Below are positions 12,536-24,493 of a DNA stretch of 64,000 nt, one piece after another. The DNA is taken from the NCBI GenBank assembly GCA_027627225.1, contig JAPFQT010000039.1, positions 1,368,001 through 1,432,000 on the forward strand. Reading direction: 5' to 3'. The stretch is from Congeria kusceri. Taxonomy: Eukaryota > Mollusca > Bivalvia > Myida > Dreissenidae. The position numbers were made by a program, and so were the translations under genes. Within the stretch, counting starts at the first letter, position 1. Each line of letters opens with the position of its first letter. The notes below the pieces were generated by a model. The model saw only the letters and a list, made by a program, of their open reading frames with translations. It was not told the origin of the DNA and searched no databases.

Positions 12536-14080
12536 TTAAACACAGTTTAAATTAGTATAATTTGATTTTAAACTGAGTACAATGTATATCAGTTTCGACA
12601 TATATTTAGCCACTTTACCACCGCGTATGTAGAGAAATAGTTGCAGCGATCCGTCTCTATACATGACTGTCTCTGTGACGCCACTTCTATTTATAGAACG
12701 AGTGAAGTTGCTTATAATAACGGCATAAACACTCACGATATCCTCGTGCACAGTTTATATGTACATTCAGCGTCAGTTTCCGGCACAGATCAGCGCATCG
12801 CCGAAGCGATTTGAACGTCGCAATCTCGTGTGGTTTTTTCATATGTGGCTATAAAGTTGGGCGAAGATACGAAAAGACGACGTTCATATCGCTTACGCGC
12901 ATTGATACGCCGAAAGAAAGCTCCTGAAGATCGTAACTTAAGATACACTTACGTGATAATTTTATACAGAGTTTTTATTGGAAAATCAACAATTTCTTTT
13001 CGAAATATATATATAACGAAAGAGAAGCATTTGTCACTCTTTTACGATAATAAACTATATTAATCTAAATCGAACACCGTAAATGATTTGGTCATATACT
13101 TTAGGAATATTACGATTCTAAGACATTTACTAACATGTTTACTAAGCAGCTTTATGTATACAAGTCAAGGTGCATTATAACTGATAAGTGCTAATGTATT
13201 GCCGTGCCCTATGATGTTCTCGTTATTACATTCACAGCGATAATAGATTCATGTTTACGTAAATTTTTAACTGAATCCTTCAATTAATAAGACATATGTC
13301 CATGTTAATGTATCAGTAAATGAAATACTTGCCACTTTATACAATCGCCCATGTTTTACACAATGCAGTTGAAATATAAACACACATTACAAAATAATAA
13401 TGCTGTCAGCTCGATTAGTTTATTTATATTAAACACCATAATAACATTAAGGCTACTACAGATTAAAACAACGGCCTCAGAAATTCAGAGCAAAAATCCG
13501 TGAATGAAAACTGAACTGGTTCATTTAAATGTTTGGACTTGTATTTCATTATTCGTTGCAAACACAGTGTATAAATATATTCTTGTTGAAAATAAACAGT
13601 AGAAAACTGTTTTCTAACACTTATGTGCATAATAATTTACACGCATTTCCATGATTATTCACGAGTATCAATGAAGGCGTATATATGTTTATTAAAGAAA
13701 TGTGTGTATGGTTTGCACGATGATTGAAACCAGTATTTCTTGAATAGTCACGAATCCGCTTCATACAATAATGTAATCGATATGGTGCTACATTCAACGG
13801 TTCAATATACGACTGTGAAAATTTGCAGCGACCAAATATTGGTCATTTGGTACATTATATCGATAGATAATTCATACTACTTCAGTGCAGCAATCAACCT
13901 CAACTACAAGTAGTCAACATTCTGTAAAAGTACTGTGCCCTAAACACTACTGGACACATACACTTATTCTCAGGTAAGGGAAGAACGACGACTGACCCAA
14001 CACCCGTTATGGATGATATGTTCTGAGTTTTAACGCTAGTATTTACAATGACCGTTATTATTTCAACTCACATTTTTGCC
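12536..14080. other. No gene seen
   Basis: AT-rich DNA. Short open frames lack recognisable protein features, and no repeat family was recognised. Confidence 0.4.
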
Positions 14081-14084
14081 TTCA

Positions 14085-14690
14085 TCAGAGGGCACACGCA
14101 TTGCCGTAATCGACGGACACACGGTTGCCATCATCGGCAGACATACGGTTGCATTCATCGGTGGACACACGGTTGCCATAATCGGTGGATACACGGTTGC
14201 ATTCATCTGCGGACTCACGGTTGCCTTCATCAGCGGACACAAGGTTGTCTTCATCGGCGGACACACGGTTGCCTTCATCGCCGGAAACACGGTTGCCTTC
14301 ATCGGTAGACTCACGGTTGTCTTTATCGGCGGACACACGGTTGCCTTCATCGGCGGACCACACGGTTGTCTTCATCGCCGGACACATGGTTGCCTTCATC
14401 GGCAGACCACATGGTTGCCTTCATTGGCATACCACACGGTTGCCTTCATTGGCGGACCACACGGTTGCCATCATCGGCAGACACACGGTTGCCATAATCG
14501 GCGGACACACGGTTGCCTTCATCGGCGGACACACGGTTGTTTTCATTGCCGGACCATACGGTTGTTGCCATCATCGGCAGATACACTGTTGCCTTCATCG
14601 GCACACACAGTTGCCAAAATCGGCGGACACACGGTTGCCTTAATCGACGGACGCACGGTTGCCTTAATCGGCGTTTATTGGGTTGCAAGC
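14085..14690 (+). repeat. 24-bp minisatellite
   Basis: About 25 units of about 24 bp are built on CGGACACACGGTTGCCTTCA. The period is eight codons, which keeps several frames open on both strands (for example a repeating GGHTVAFI). These are not genes. The array stops about 18 bp before the left end of the TIR element at 14708. Confidence 0.9.
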
Positions 14691-14707
14691 ATACCTACTG
14701 GTTATTT

Positions 14708-15392
14708 GGGTTGGGACGATCGATGTTTTACGTTTTACGATACGTACGATACAACCATATGATGTTGTTACAAGCAACATTTCAGTTATTCAAATATAGT
14801 TTTTATTAATAAAATAGCTAGATATTGCTGTGTGTTAATAGCCAATACTGTCTGTTAATATGATTCATGTTTAAGTTCACAAGAGTTATTTTAAATTTTC
14901 TGTCAATCAAAACGAAGTGATACACAAGTTTTTGAATGTTTGTTCAATATCCTTAAAGCAAGTCAAAAACACTGAGTTTTATTGTATGCACTTTGTACAA
15001 TAGAAAACAAACGCTTGAATAATATTGTAACTGAACAGAAATTAATTTTCTTCACATGCTCAATTGTTTATGTTGCGCTTGAGAGGCACAAGTTTGTTCA
15101 CCATATCTGGAGTTAGACGTAACTTTGTCGTTGTCCATCTGGATAGTATTAACGAAGCAAATTCTGATCGATCAATAGCACTCCTGACAGCCATTTAAAT
15201 CATCTTTTACATTCTAAGTTAACGTCTGTGAAAAGTCTGAAACCATTAAACGTAACGTAACATAAAACGTAACTGGATGTCGTTCAAACATAGTCACTCT
15301 GAAAATGTCGATATTTAGGTTTTACGTATCGATACGTATCGTGGGTAGTGCGTATCGGTACAATATCGATATTCACTGTATCGTCCCAACCC
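14708..15392. mobile_element. Non-autonomous TIR element (GGGTTGGGACGAT ends)
   Basis: Perfect 13-bp inverted ends GGGTTGGGACGAT (14708-14720) and ATCGTCCCAACCC (15380-15392) bound about 685 bp. Both ends continue inward into imperfectly complementary runs rich in CGATACG/TATCGAT. No coding capacity. The end sequence is hAT-like by inspection, but I could not find a convincing 8-bp target duplication. Confidence 0.6.
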
Positions 15393-15569
15393 TACAAATT
15401 ATAGCTAAGAATAGTTTATTAATGAGTTGCACAATAAAATAGCTAAGTATATGATGCCTTTCACGACCAAAATGAATTCTCTTGCTTGAGAGACGTTTGA
15501 TATTACCCTGTTGCATGCTGCCAAATTAAAAATAATGATTTCGTAAAAGATTCACAGAATTTGCACTAC

Positions 15570-15890
15570 AGCTTTGTCATTGAAGTGACAACAGGCCCCG
15601 AATGATACAAGCCTCAAGAAAATCCGTTGGATAATGTAGGAGGAGTTGCGTTCACAAGATTGTTATGCTCCGTATGTATTCCATAAAAGATAAATAATCA
15701 AAGGGCCATAACTTCCTAAAGGCGGAGAAAAATCTCCATCTTTACGCACAACAACTCATTATCGTCAACAACGAAGAAAAGTTTTTAAAAAATCCGTTCT
15801 GTAGGAGTTGCGTTTACAAGAAATGTTCCCTATATAGTCCATCGAGGAAAAAATAAAGGGCCATACATTCTGAATGGAGGAGAAAAATTA
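15570..15890 (+). repeat. Two-unit tandem repeat
   Basis: GTAGGAGGAGTTGCGTTCAC...AAAGGGCCATAACTTCC is followed about 150-190 bp later by GTAGGAGTTGCGTTTACAAG...AAAGGGCCATACATTC. These are two diverged monomers of a larger satellite-like repeat. Confidence 0.6.
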
Positions 15891-16019
15891 AAACTACATC
15901 TCAATTATATGCTTCCAAAATAAAACCAAGTTATCTAAAGTGTAAAACGCAACCATAGCTGAGAGCAAATGTGTAATTACGAATTTACGAGTAAATAAAA
16001 CGTTTGCTGTATCTATTTC

Positions 16020-16190
16020 AGGCTTGCCAAGTCCTGTCGGAGGGGAAGCAACTGCTGCAAGGAGAACGGACAAGAGTACCACTTAGTTGTCTCCCGTGCT
16101 ACGGAATGTATATGTTCTTAACTGGATAGAACTTGCAAGTGTATTTAAAATATTTTGGTCAAAAACACAATAATTAAAATACTAACTGAA
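16020..16190 (+). repeat. Dispersed repeat, copy 2
   Basis: Matches 10060-10200: GGAAGCAACTGCTG, then TAGTTGTCTCCCGTGC, then ATTTTGGTC and an AATAATT-rich block. Confidence 0.5.
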
Positions 16191-16816
16191 TTGATATATA
16201 TTGATTTTAAATATGTTATTATATTTCTTACTGACTTTGCTAAACTGGTTTCCTAAATTAGTGAGTGGTTTTATTTATTTTCTAGGAAACAGAATACAAC
16301 GATCGGGCAAAAATGTATCGAAAGCAATCAACTTGTAGTAACTAAATGGAAGCAAACATGTTGTATATCTATAGTCACTTTTTGATTGCGAGAACTCTAC
16401 ATTAAGTACCATATTACAATAGTAGCAAGAGCACACTACTCAAAAGTCCTAAGCAGCCACCTGGTATTTTCTGTATTTTACACCGAACGCATTATTCAGT
16501 TTTTGTGTTTTGAATGATAACTAAGAATACTAATATTTGCATAATTTCAAATTGATATAATAAACAGTTTTAAAGTTATTTCCATTATTGCAGTGGCGGT
16601 TTTGGACTTTTGAATAGTGTACTTATATGTCAGAGGCATATTTTTTTTTAAATACAACGCATCAAGAGAAAGCACCAGTAAGAGTTTTAATAGTAGCATT
16701 AGCACCTTTAAATTAGAATGTTCTTGTAAATATATCCAGTGTGTGCACTTAACAAGTCAGTGGCTGTAACTACCTCTGGGCATGTGTAAATTTGGCGGGC
16801 GGATGTTTGAGTGCGA

Positions 16817-16895
16817 GGTTAGGGACAGGGTTAGGGTTAGGGTTAGGGTTAGGGACAGGGTTAGGGACAGCCTGGTATAGGGTATAGGGTACATA
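16817..16895 (+). repeat. Interstitial telomere-like repeat
   Basis: About four perfect GGGTTA units at about 16828-16852 are flanked by GGGACA and GGTATA variants. TTAGGG is the usual metazoan telomere unit. Ordinary AT-rich DNA lies on both sides, so this is an internal tract, not a chromosome end. Confidence 0.85.
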
Positions 16896-19059
16896 CACTA
16901 TATAATAAACGATATGGTAGATAGGTGTACTTTTACAATCATTGAATTACTACATTAAAGGGGCTATGTCAATGAAATATTGGTTTCCTGTGGTTGATGA
17001 TGCGAGTTGCGTCTCTTCCTATAATTCATAATATTACGGTAGGAAACACTCGGAGAGCACATGCCTCCGCCAAGATAGTTTATCACGATTAAGTACACCC
17101 ACTAGCAAATTACCGCATTATATCCATAGTTGATTACAATTCAAAGATGCTTTCAATGTGAGTCCATAGATTCAGGACAGAACGATAGCAAAGATTCGTG
17201 ATGAACTCCATGCTACCGGAAGTGTTTACAACTGACCACCACAGACGATTAAGAAGGAAATGCAAGTGATAAACAAGACACACACATAATTTTAAGCCAT
17301 CTCCGAAAACAGAATACTCGGGAAACGGTGAGAACACAACCGGTACGCACCAATGTCCATCAGCGACACTGAAGTGCGTAGACAATGACGTCAATATGGC
17401 CTGTGACGTAGAAGTCCGAAATTCGAACATTCCCACTTCACTGAAGCCTGAAATGACGACAGACCGCGCGTGTACCGGAGTCAAGGTTTCTTAGGTACGG
17501 CAGTGTCCGGCAAAGTTAAAATGGCATAATTCCGGTCAGTCATGTTCACTTTTTAGTTTTTATAAATAGTGAAGCTGTTTACTCCTGAGTCATAGGAGAA
17601 AAATTGCAATGATATCCAGAGATTTGAGGAATATGGCGCCCTGTTTTATCGTCAATGCGTTTACTTACACAGGAGTACAAGCATATATATGTAGGAATAC
17701 TTGAAAATCACGTATATTTCGATTTCAGTCAATATGCAACATGCAAATAAAGTAAATTGTTTGACATTTTGATTCTCAAGCGTCAATATCTACTTCTTTT
17801 ATATAAAACGATGTGCATAAAGGCAAATTTCAGTGTACAGACAATTTGACAGACAAATGATGCAATAATTACAAATGTACTTATACTTTAACATCTATAT
17901 CTTTGCAATTGAACTTCAAATTTTGCCTAATATACACATTAGAATTAGTAAAATAAAAATAACACACGGAAAACATTATACTGCAAAAGCTGAACCAGAA
18001 ACACTGCCAAATTCAAAAACTATATGAATAACGCTTGCCAACTTTTTTCAACGGTCTTTTTTTCGTTTAGGGCAAATGTCCTATAAGAACAACATTCTCT
18101 CTGAAAGTTAGCATTTAACAATTTGATTAATTTGAGTTTAAACGTTACCTTTTTATACATGTAGTTTTGTAAAGTAATTATATCGATATAAACTAGATAT
18201 TTCCTATTCAAACAAGAACATTGTAACATACACTTATGGCAACATCATTTTTTTGAGTTCATTTATATCTTTGCAAAAAAATACATTTAGCTTAAATACT
18301 TTGTGTAAAGTCATTTATAAATATACGTTTGTGAAATCTTTTTAAACAACTATTGACTTTTCTATTCACTACAAGTACATTCCAGGATGACACGCATGTC
18401 CCTCATGAATGGGAACCCTGTTAATATAAAACTAAATCAAAACCTACCTTTGCTGACTTCAACTTCCCGACAACAGCGCCGCCGCGTTGCACAGTCCACG
18501 TTCTTGTTCGCAGTTTAGTTCATGATCAGAAATAATAACGTGAATAATAAAGAAATATTCCCATACCGCAATAAGTCCAAAAAGTCATTCGCATTTTGAA
18601 CATGTGATGCTCACATTTATAAAATTAAATTCCACAATAAGTTAATATTCCAGATATACGAAATGTCCACATTTTACTGTCAGAATTACCCAAAACCTAT
18701 ATATACACTGTCCAAAACACTTAAATTCTTACATATAGTTGAGTGGTTACAAAACACAAGGCGTTCACGAAACTAGTTCACCGTTACTTTAACTATTGCT
18801 GTCCTGTAAAAACTCGTGCACTCGGAAAGTTTGTAACAATGTACCGGTAGTATGTAATCCCCTATTACAAACTTTAATGGCGCTATCTCTTGATTTCTTA
18901 TTATTTTGTTCTAAATGCTTACGGATTTCACGGCTCATTTTTATATTGAAGATAAGTTCAAATTATAAAGAATTTGTCTTTAAAAAACTATGCTTAGGAA
19001 CTTGTACATGGTAAATGCTATAATAAACATGATATTAGTATACCGGTAAACAACGCGTC
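16896..19059. other. No supported gene
   Basis: A 116-codon minus-strand open frame at 17134-17484 has no recognisable domain and no family resemblance. GAGAGCACATGCCTCCGCCA near 17055 resembles GAGAGCGAAGACCTCCGCCA near 5133 and may be a small shared repeat. The rest is AT-rich. Confidence 0.4.
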
Positions 19060-19580
19060 ACAACCACATTATACAACAACGCGTCACATCAACGCAACAA
19101 AACCACGTGTCACATACACGACACACACTACACGTGACAACCACTCAACAAAACCACGTGTCACATGCACGCAACACAACCAGGTGTCACATGCACGTAA
19201 CACAACTACACGTCGCATCAACGCAACACAGCCACGTGTCCCATACACGTAGCACAACTACACGTCACAGCAACGCAACACAGCCACGTGTCACATACAC
19301 GACACACAACCGCACGTGACAACCACGCAACACAACCATGTGTAACATGCACGTAACACATTTAAACGTCACATCCACGCAATACAACAACGTGTCACAT
19401 CCTCGCAACACAACCACGCGTAACATAAATACAACACAACCATGCGTCACATACACGCAACACAACCATGTGTCACATACATGTAACACAACCACGCGTC
19501 ACATACATGCAACACAACCATGTGTCACATCCACTCGACACAACCACGCGTCACATCCACGCAACACAACCACGACATGG
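19060..19580 (+). repeat. 26-bp minisatellite, second array
   Basis: About 20 units of 26 bp (some variant lengths) are built on ACAACCACGCGTCACATACA. Many units contain CACGTG or CGCGTCAC. The unit aligns with the 26-bp unit at 2705-3010. Threonine/histidine-rich open frames across it are repeat artefacts. Confidence 0.85.
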
Positions 19581-19911
19581 TATACGGACCATACGGACTA
19601 TGGACCATACATTTTCGGACCATACGGACCGTGTTTTAAAAGCAGGAAACACACTGATTGTCTTATGTTTACTACTTATTTTTTAATAAAGACCAGTTTA
19701 TATATATATGCACACATTAGAATTTTGTTGCCTAACAATTTTCAGAAATAAAAAAGTGATTCAACTTTTACATGACATACAACAAAGCCTTATATTTCTT
19801 AGTTATAAAAATAAGATTGATTTAACTTTAACATGATAAATATTTTCAAATACGCTACATGTACATATTACACGCTTAAACGAAATACTTAAGGTAGTTT
19901 TTTTTTATTTT

Positions 19912-20300
19912 CGCCAGGTGTTATGCCGGGACCTTACACGTGCACTCCAGCGGAAGCGAACGGACCAATACGATCGCAGAATGATATATAATGAAGACGA
20001 TGCTTTCATATATGCATCAAGTGGGGTGGAGACAACAATATCGATCCGGATCATTGCGGAGACTTTGAAACATGCGCCATATTCACCGGAACTCGCGCCG
20101 TGCGATTTCCGCTCTTTTCCCCGAGACTGAAGAAGGGTCTTAAGGGTATGCGTTTCGATATATTGGAGGATCAGTGTGCTCATGCACATAGATTAATGTT
20201 TTCTTTTTCCACAGAAAACTATAATGATATTTTTCACCAATAGGTAGACAGACACCGTCGTTGTACCGCTACAGCTGGCGTCCATTTTGAGAAAGATTGA
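19912..20300 (+). pseudogene. mariner-family transposase remnant 1
   Basis: This is the C-terminal part of a Tc1/mariner DDE transposase, the enzyme that cuts and pastes the element. The plus strand reads YNEDDAFIYAS (second catalytic Asp region) and then ETLKHAPYSPELAPCDF (the hallmark PYSPDLAPxD block with the third Asp). After a frame change near 20127 it reads KKGLKGMRFDILED and finally VDRHRRCTATAGVHFEKD, ending at TGA 20298-20300. A Trp codon has become TAG in FHQ*VDRHRR. The N-terminal DNA-binding half and the terminal repeats were not found, so this is a dead, truncated copy. A second, more decayed relative lies at 60890-61320. Confidence 0.85.
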
Positions 20301-20539
20301 CGTTGTGATTTCGGTAAAATGACGGTGCGCATTTTAAGTGCAGAACCTGTGTGCATATAGCCATTGTGTTTAGGAAATAATTCTCTTTGAATGTATGATT
20401 TCTGAATCATTTTCTTATATAGTGTTTGATAGATATGAGTTAAAATACAATATGTTCATTTTCACATTAATACCGCGTTCCGTTTTGCTTTAGAGTAACT
20501 TGTCCATGAACTTCTGGAAATGAACGACGTCATCATACA

Positions 20540-20640
20540 CCCAGCGTCATCATCATCATCCTCATCATTTCCATCATCTTCCTTATCGTCATCATTATTT
20601 CATCATCATTATTTTCAAGATCACCATCATCGTCGAGTAT
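20540..20640 (+). repeat. TCA-rich microsatellite
   Basis: Imperfect (TCA)n/(CAT)n run with TTC and CCT interruptions. Confidence 0.85.
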
Positions 20641-20993
20641 AAATCATCGTGCTCACCGAAACTCTCAATTCTGTTGAACTGAAGTCGATTGTGACCAAAC
20701 GTGTGAAAGTAACATTTCTTTCATAAACAGCTTTTATCATGAACCCGACGTTTGATTTTTATATTTCATAGCACTCATATAATTGTGTATGAAATCGACT
20801 AAATGTCCGATCTAAATGATAAACCAAATAGCAGCTAGTATAGGATAAAGAGCTCAAATTTAAATATTGAATTTTGGGTTCCAATAATATCACTAAAGAC
20901 GATTCGATCCAACACATATTTGTTCCAAGTTCTAGTTAGCAGATATCAAATAGTTTGGTTCAAATATTCCTAAGGTACATTGGTCACAAAACA

Positions 20994-21135
20994 GTATAAA
21001 ACGCAGCTTTTAGCGCAGCCTGCACTATGCAGCCTGCATTTAAGGGGTAAAATACGCAGCCGTGCAGCTAATAAAGATATCGTTGGAAAACGCTGCCAAT
21101 AAAGAGATAGAAGGAAAACGCATCTAATATATATG
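20994..21135 (+). repeat. Left TIR and subterminal repeats
   Basis: The TIR at 20994-21020 contains the imperfect palindrome CGCAGCTTTTAGCGCAG. Further blocks TACGCAGCCGTGCAGC, GGAAAACGCTGCCAATA and GGAAAACGCATCTAATATA follow. They are degenerate copies of the right-end 40-bp unit in inverse orientation, and probably mark recognition sites for a transposase. Confidence 0.75.
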
Positions 21136-21770
21136 AGACATAGACGAACAGTTGAAAACCAATTAGTGATTTATGTACTATTGGAATAATGTTTGTAGGG
21201 AAATAAATGCTTAATAAATGGCAGTTTATATTGTGTATATAAAATAAATTAGTTTCGAAGTTAAATCGTTGAACGAGTTTGTGTTCATATTAGCAATCAC
21301 TAAAGTTTGAAACTATATTGACACCATACCATAATGATATTTTTATAAATTACTACTAAATAGTATGATGATTTTAAGAGTAATGGAATTTTTTATAATG
21401 TTTTCGTTTTAATGATTAAAAACGTTTGCGTCAGTTATAAAGATGGAACATGTGTTTATTTAAATATATTAGTCTTATTCTGCGTAGTTTATGTAATGGT
21501 ATGGTATGCTTTAGATCGTATAATTAATGTGCCCTGTTAGCTGTAATTTGTTACGGACCGATAATAAGGCACTAATTAGCAGTCATCTTTTTTGTTCCGT
21601 AACCCTCAGTTCTATTAACACTTGCTTTTTAATACTTTTGTGCTCAATCTAATTGCAAAGTGAACATTTTGTCTTTGATCCAGCTGGAATGTTGCACATA
21701 TTGTTTTCAAAGTAATGATCTTTTAGCGAGTACCAAAACGTCTTGTATTAAAATCGCGCACGTAAGGTGT

Positions 21771-21918
21771 TTTGCTTTCAAAGTATTATTCGTTATAGCT
21801 TCCAATAGTGCTTTGTGTTATTTTGTGATTATTACTAGTTTTTTTATGTGATTTGCTTTAAATTCAAAGTATTATTCGTTATAGCTACCGATAGTGCTTT
21901 GTGTGATTTTGTGACCAT
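21771..21918 (+). repeat. Local direct duplication inside the TIR element
   Basis: About 60 bp at 21771-21831 is repeated at 21852-21918; both copies share CAAAGTATTATTCGTTATAG and AGTGCTTTGTGT. It lies just upstream of the first SGNH-like piece, so it may be leader or promoter duplication. Confidence 0.8.
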
Positions 21919-21964
21919 TGTGATTTGTGTTTTGTGTTTTGTGTGTGTTTTTGTAAACTGTGAA

Positions 21965-23293
21965 ATGGCGGTAATATTTGGACACAGGCAGGTCAAGTGC
22001 ATGTACTTGACTGGTAAAAATATTTCAACATTGTCTTTTCCTGGATTCAAAATATTGGATCTGTGTAGTAAGGAATTGATCTTTGACCTCATTCCATCAT
22101 GTTCGGTGAGTAACTGATATTATTATTATTATATGCTGCAATACATAGTAATAAATATCAAACACCTCTGCCGTTAATGTTAGGATCGAAGAGGATATAT
22201 ATATAGCACAGTGCAGAAATATATTAATGCTTAGTAATGTTTGTGTTACATTATAACATTTTAACATGGTGATATATCTTCACTGGACAGTAACAAAATA
22301 TTAAATTTCTTTTTAGTATTATTAGTAATGTTATCGATCATCATTTGTTTCCAAAACAGTAATAAATGTAGTTTCTATGGTGAACATTATATCCATTACT
22401 ATTATTATAATAATAACATACATTGAGACAAATAATAAAGATCTTTGTTTGACTCGATCATTTGTCGTAGACCGGTAGCTGGTTTACTAGTGTGACATCT
22501 CATGCCAACAATACACTTGTGTAAGGTCACACACCACTGATGGTGTTATCGATAATCTTGCGGCGAGGCAGACTGTCAAAACATAATCAAACAGATGCAC
22601 ACGCCAGTATACAGCATACCGCATTCTTTGTGCGTTTTAGTTTCAATAAGCTTGATTATCTTTGTATAATGAACACGTGTATAAAGAATACATGTAAGAC
22701 GTAATTATATTTCTTAACTATTTACATATATAGTTGTACTACTATATTGTAATTTATGGAACAATGCATATACACGAATAAAATTGAATTAGGAAAAAAA
22801 GAATTATATTGTACTTTTTCTGTTAAAATTGGTAGTGATGAAAATGGGTGTTTTATAGAAGTAAATAGCAATAATTTAAGCCATAAATGACGATGATGAT
22901 AACGTTTTATTATTGCTATTATTATTATTATTGTTATCCGGACGATGATACTGATGCTGCTGATGATGATTACGTTATTTATGAACATAGAGTTAGCGAT
23001 TAAAAATGTACACTTTTCATGGGTTTTCATATTTCACGTATCCTTGTTGGACGTAATGATCTTAATTTCTCGCAACAGTAATGTTACTGTTTTACAACCT
23101 AATGACAGCTTTATTTTGTACACGTATGCAATAGTACATTTTATTTTAAATCCGTAATTATTTGTGTTCGAATTATAATATAAAGGTCGTTGCGATTGTT
23201 GCGGGCGCAAACATCCCAGAGTTGTCTCCTGTCGACATTGTTCGAGACATGAAGAGGCTGTGCGAAAAAGTTCACTCTACAAACCCGAGTTAA
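21965..23293 (+). pseudogene. SGNH/GDSL-hydrolase-like remnant in two exons
   Basis: Piece 1 (21965-22105) begins MAVIFGHRQVKCMYLTGKN. Piece 2 (23186-23293) begins VVAIVAGANIPELSP and ends at TAA 23291-23293. A GTGAGT donor at 22106 and an AAAG acceptor ending at 23185 join them in phase 0. The joined order, a GHxxV block, an ILDL strand, then a hydrophobic strand ending GAN, is what I expect from the N-terminal part of an SGNH-fold hydrolase (block I GxS, block III GxND). The block I Asp/Ser is replaced by His-Arg and the block III Asp after Asn is absent, so even if folded it is unlikely to be catalytic. It ends early. Assignment to the fold is by pattern only. Confidence 0.45.
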
Positions 23294-23621
23294 GTTATAT
23301 AAAGTTGGGGAAGTTAATAAATATTAGAAATATAAATCAATAAAGTTTATTGAAATATGTTTGGAATAAAACTGTTCATAAACCCAGTAATAAACAGAAA
23401 CAATAACGAAACCCGTCAGAGAAAAACACATTATACCTATCGCGTTTATGATTCATTAAAGAAAATTTCAACAATGTCACGAACAGTTTCTTGAAATAAT
23501 TAAGTCTAATATACCAAAGATGTCAAAATCAAAATTGTGTGTTATTATGGACAGAAAAATAGGGATTGTTATCGCATTCAATAATTGCCTCACAACTAGT
23601 AAAGTTTTAATATGCTAGAAC

Positions 23622-23900
23622 CACATTTTAAAAGACTTAAAGTGTTGGCTTACTAATCATGGTGCTAAAGTGGATGACAAATTGATCTATGACAAAGACG
23701 TTCGATCTCTTTTAACTTGCGAGTCTAAGGAGAAATTCAAAAATAAATATTAAGAACCAGAAATGGGCGCTTTCATGGTAAAGGGATCAAAAAATAAGTA
23801 CACAGTAACATTATTTCCGAACGAAAATTGTCCATCAACTGCGTGCTGTTACCACATATTCCCATCGGAATGCCTATACCGAATAAAAAAAATACGTATA
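23622..23900 (+). pseudogene. SWIM-type zinc-finger remnant
   Basis: From 23622 one frame reads HILKDLKCWLTNHGAKVDDK and then VRSLLTCESKEKFKNKY, a TAA, and continues in the same frame MGAFMVKGSKNKYTVTLFPN followed by ENCPSTACCYH. The last part matches SWIM fingers (CxC...CxH) that follow transposase domains in MULE-type elements. The first CxC is reduced to a single Cys, as if two codons were deleted. The region before it resembles the helical stretch that usually lies between transposase and SWIM. An internal deletion and the in-frame stop make it non-functional. It sits between the SGNH-like and Ulp1-like pieces on the same strand, presumably parts of one original gene. Confidence 0.6.
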
Positions 23901-24028
23901 ATCTAAGTCAACTTAGACGAAAAGATCGTCCAAAACACAACAAAAAGTGTAATTTCGACAAAGGGCAGGAAAGGCGATCGTGACACTGAAGAAGAAATAG
24001 TTCCAGCCCCTGATACCGCAGTTTAAAA

Positions 24029-24382
24029 ATGTTCATTAGTAATGACCGAAACTCGAAAAATGAAACAAATAATTCAGAAACTGTGAATGATATTTATAGT
24101 ACAGCTAAAACGTCCTTATTTTTTCAGGAATCTACTCCGAAATCATTTTTTAAGAAACGCTATGAAAATAATTGTCCGTCTCGTAAATCTGAAACGAAAC
24201 AGAAACTAACTTTCCAAGAAAATTTGGAGTCGCAACTAGAAAAAATCCCCAAAATTAATTATGATGATAAAATAGTTGATGATTTATTTGAATTAACGTA
24301 CAAAGATAACTTAAGTCACAACTTGAAAGCATTCCAAATGCTGATATTGAAAAAAGCGTTGTTGACGATTAAGTTGAATTAA
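24029..24382 (+). pseudogene. Linker-like open frame between SWIM and Ulp1 pieces
   Basis: 117 codons, Lys/Asn/Ser-rich, low complexity, no recognised domain. Just upstream, out of frame, an acidic stretch reads DTEEEIVPAPDTAV. Position and composition suggest a disordered linker of the same decayed polyprotein. Function unknown. Confidence 0.4.
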
Positions 24383-24493
24383 ACTTTAGTCCAGACGATA
24401 CAGTAATGAAGTTCAGCACTGGAAAAACAATCTCGAATTAACTGAAAAAGACAAATATGAGTTGTAAACAATAAAAATCTTAACTCTCAACAC

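Noticed and set aside
14048..14809. 228-codon frame with a repeating GGHTVAFI motif
   Set aside because: Produced by the 24-bp minisatellite; several other frames are open on both strands as well.
16817..16895. A chromosome end
   Set aside because: Only a few TTAGGG units are present, with ordinary sequence on both sides.
17134..17484. 116-codon minus-strand frame as a possible gene
   Set aside because: No recognisable domain, splice structure or family resemblance, and the length is not unusual for chance.
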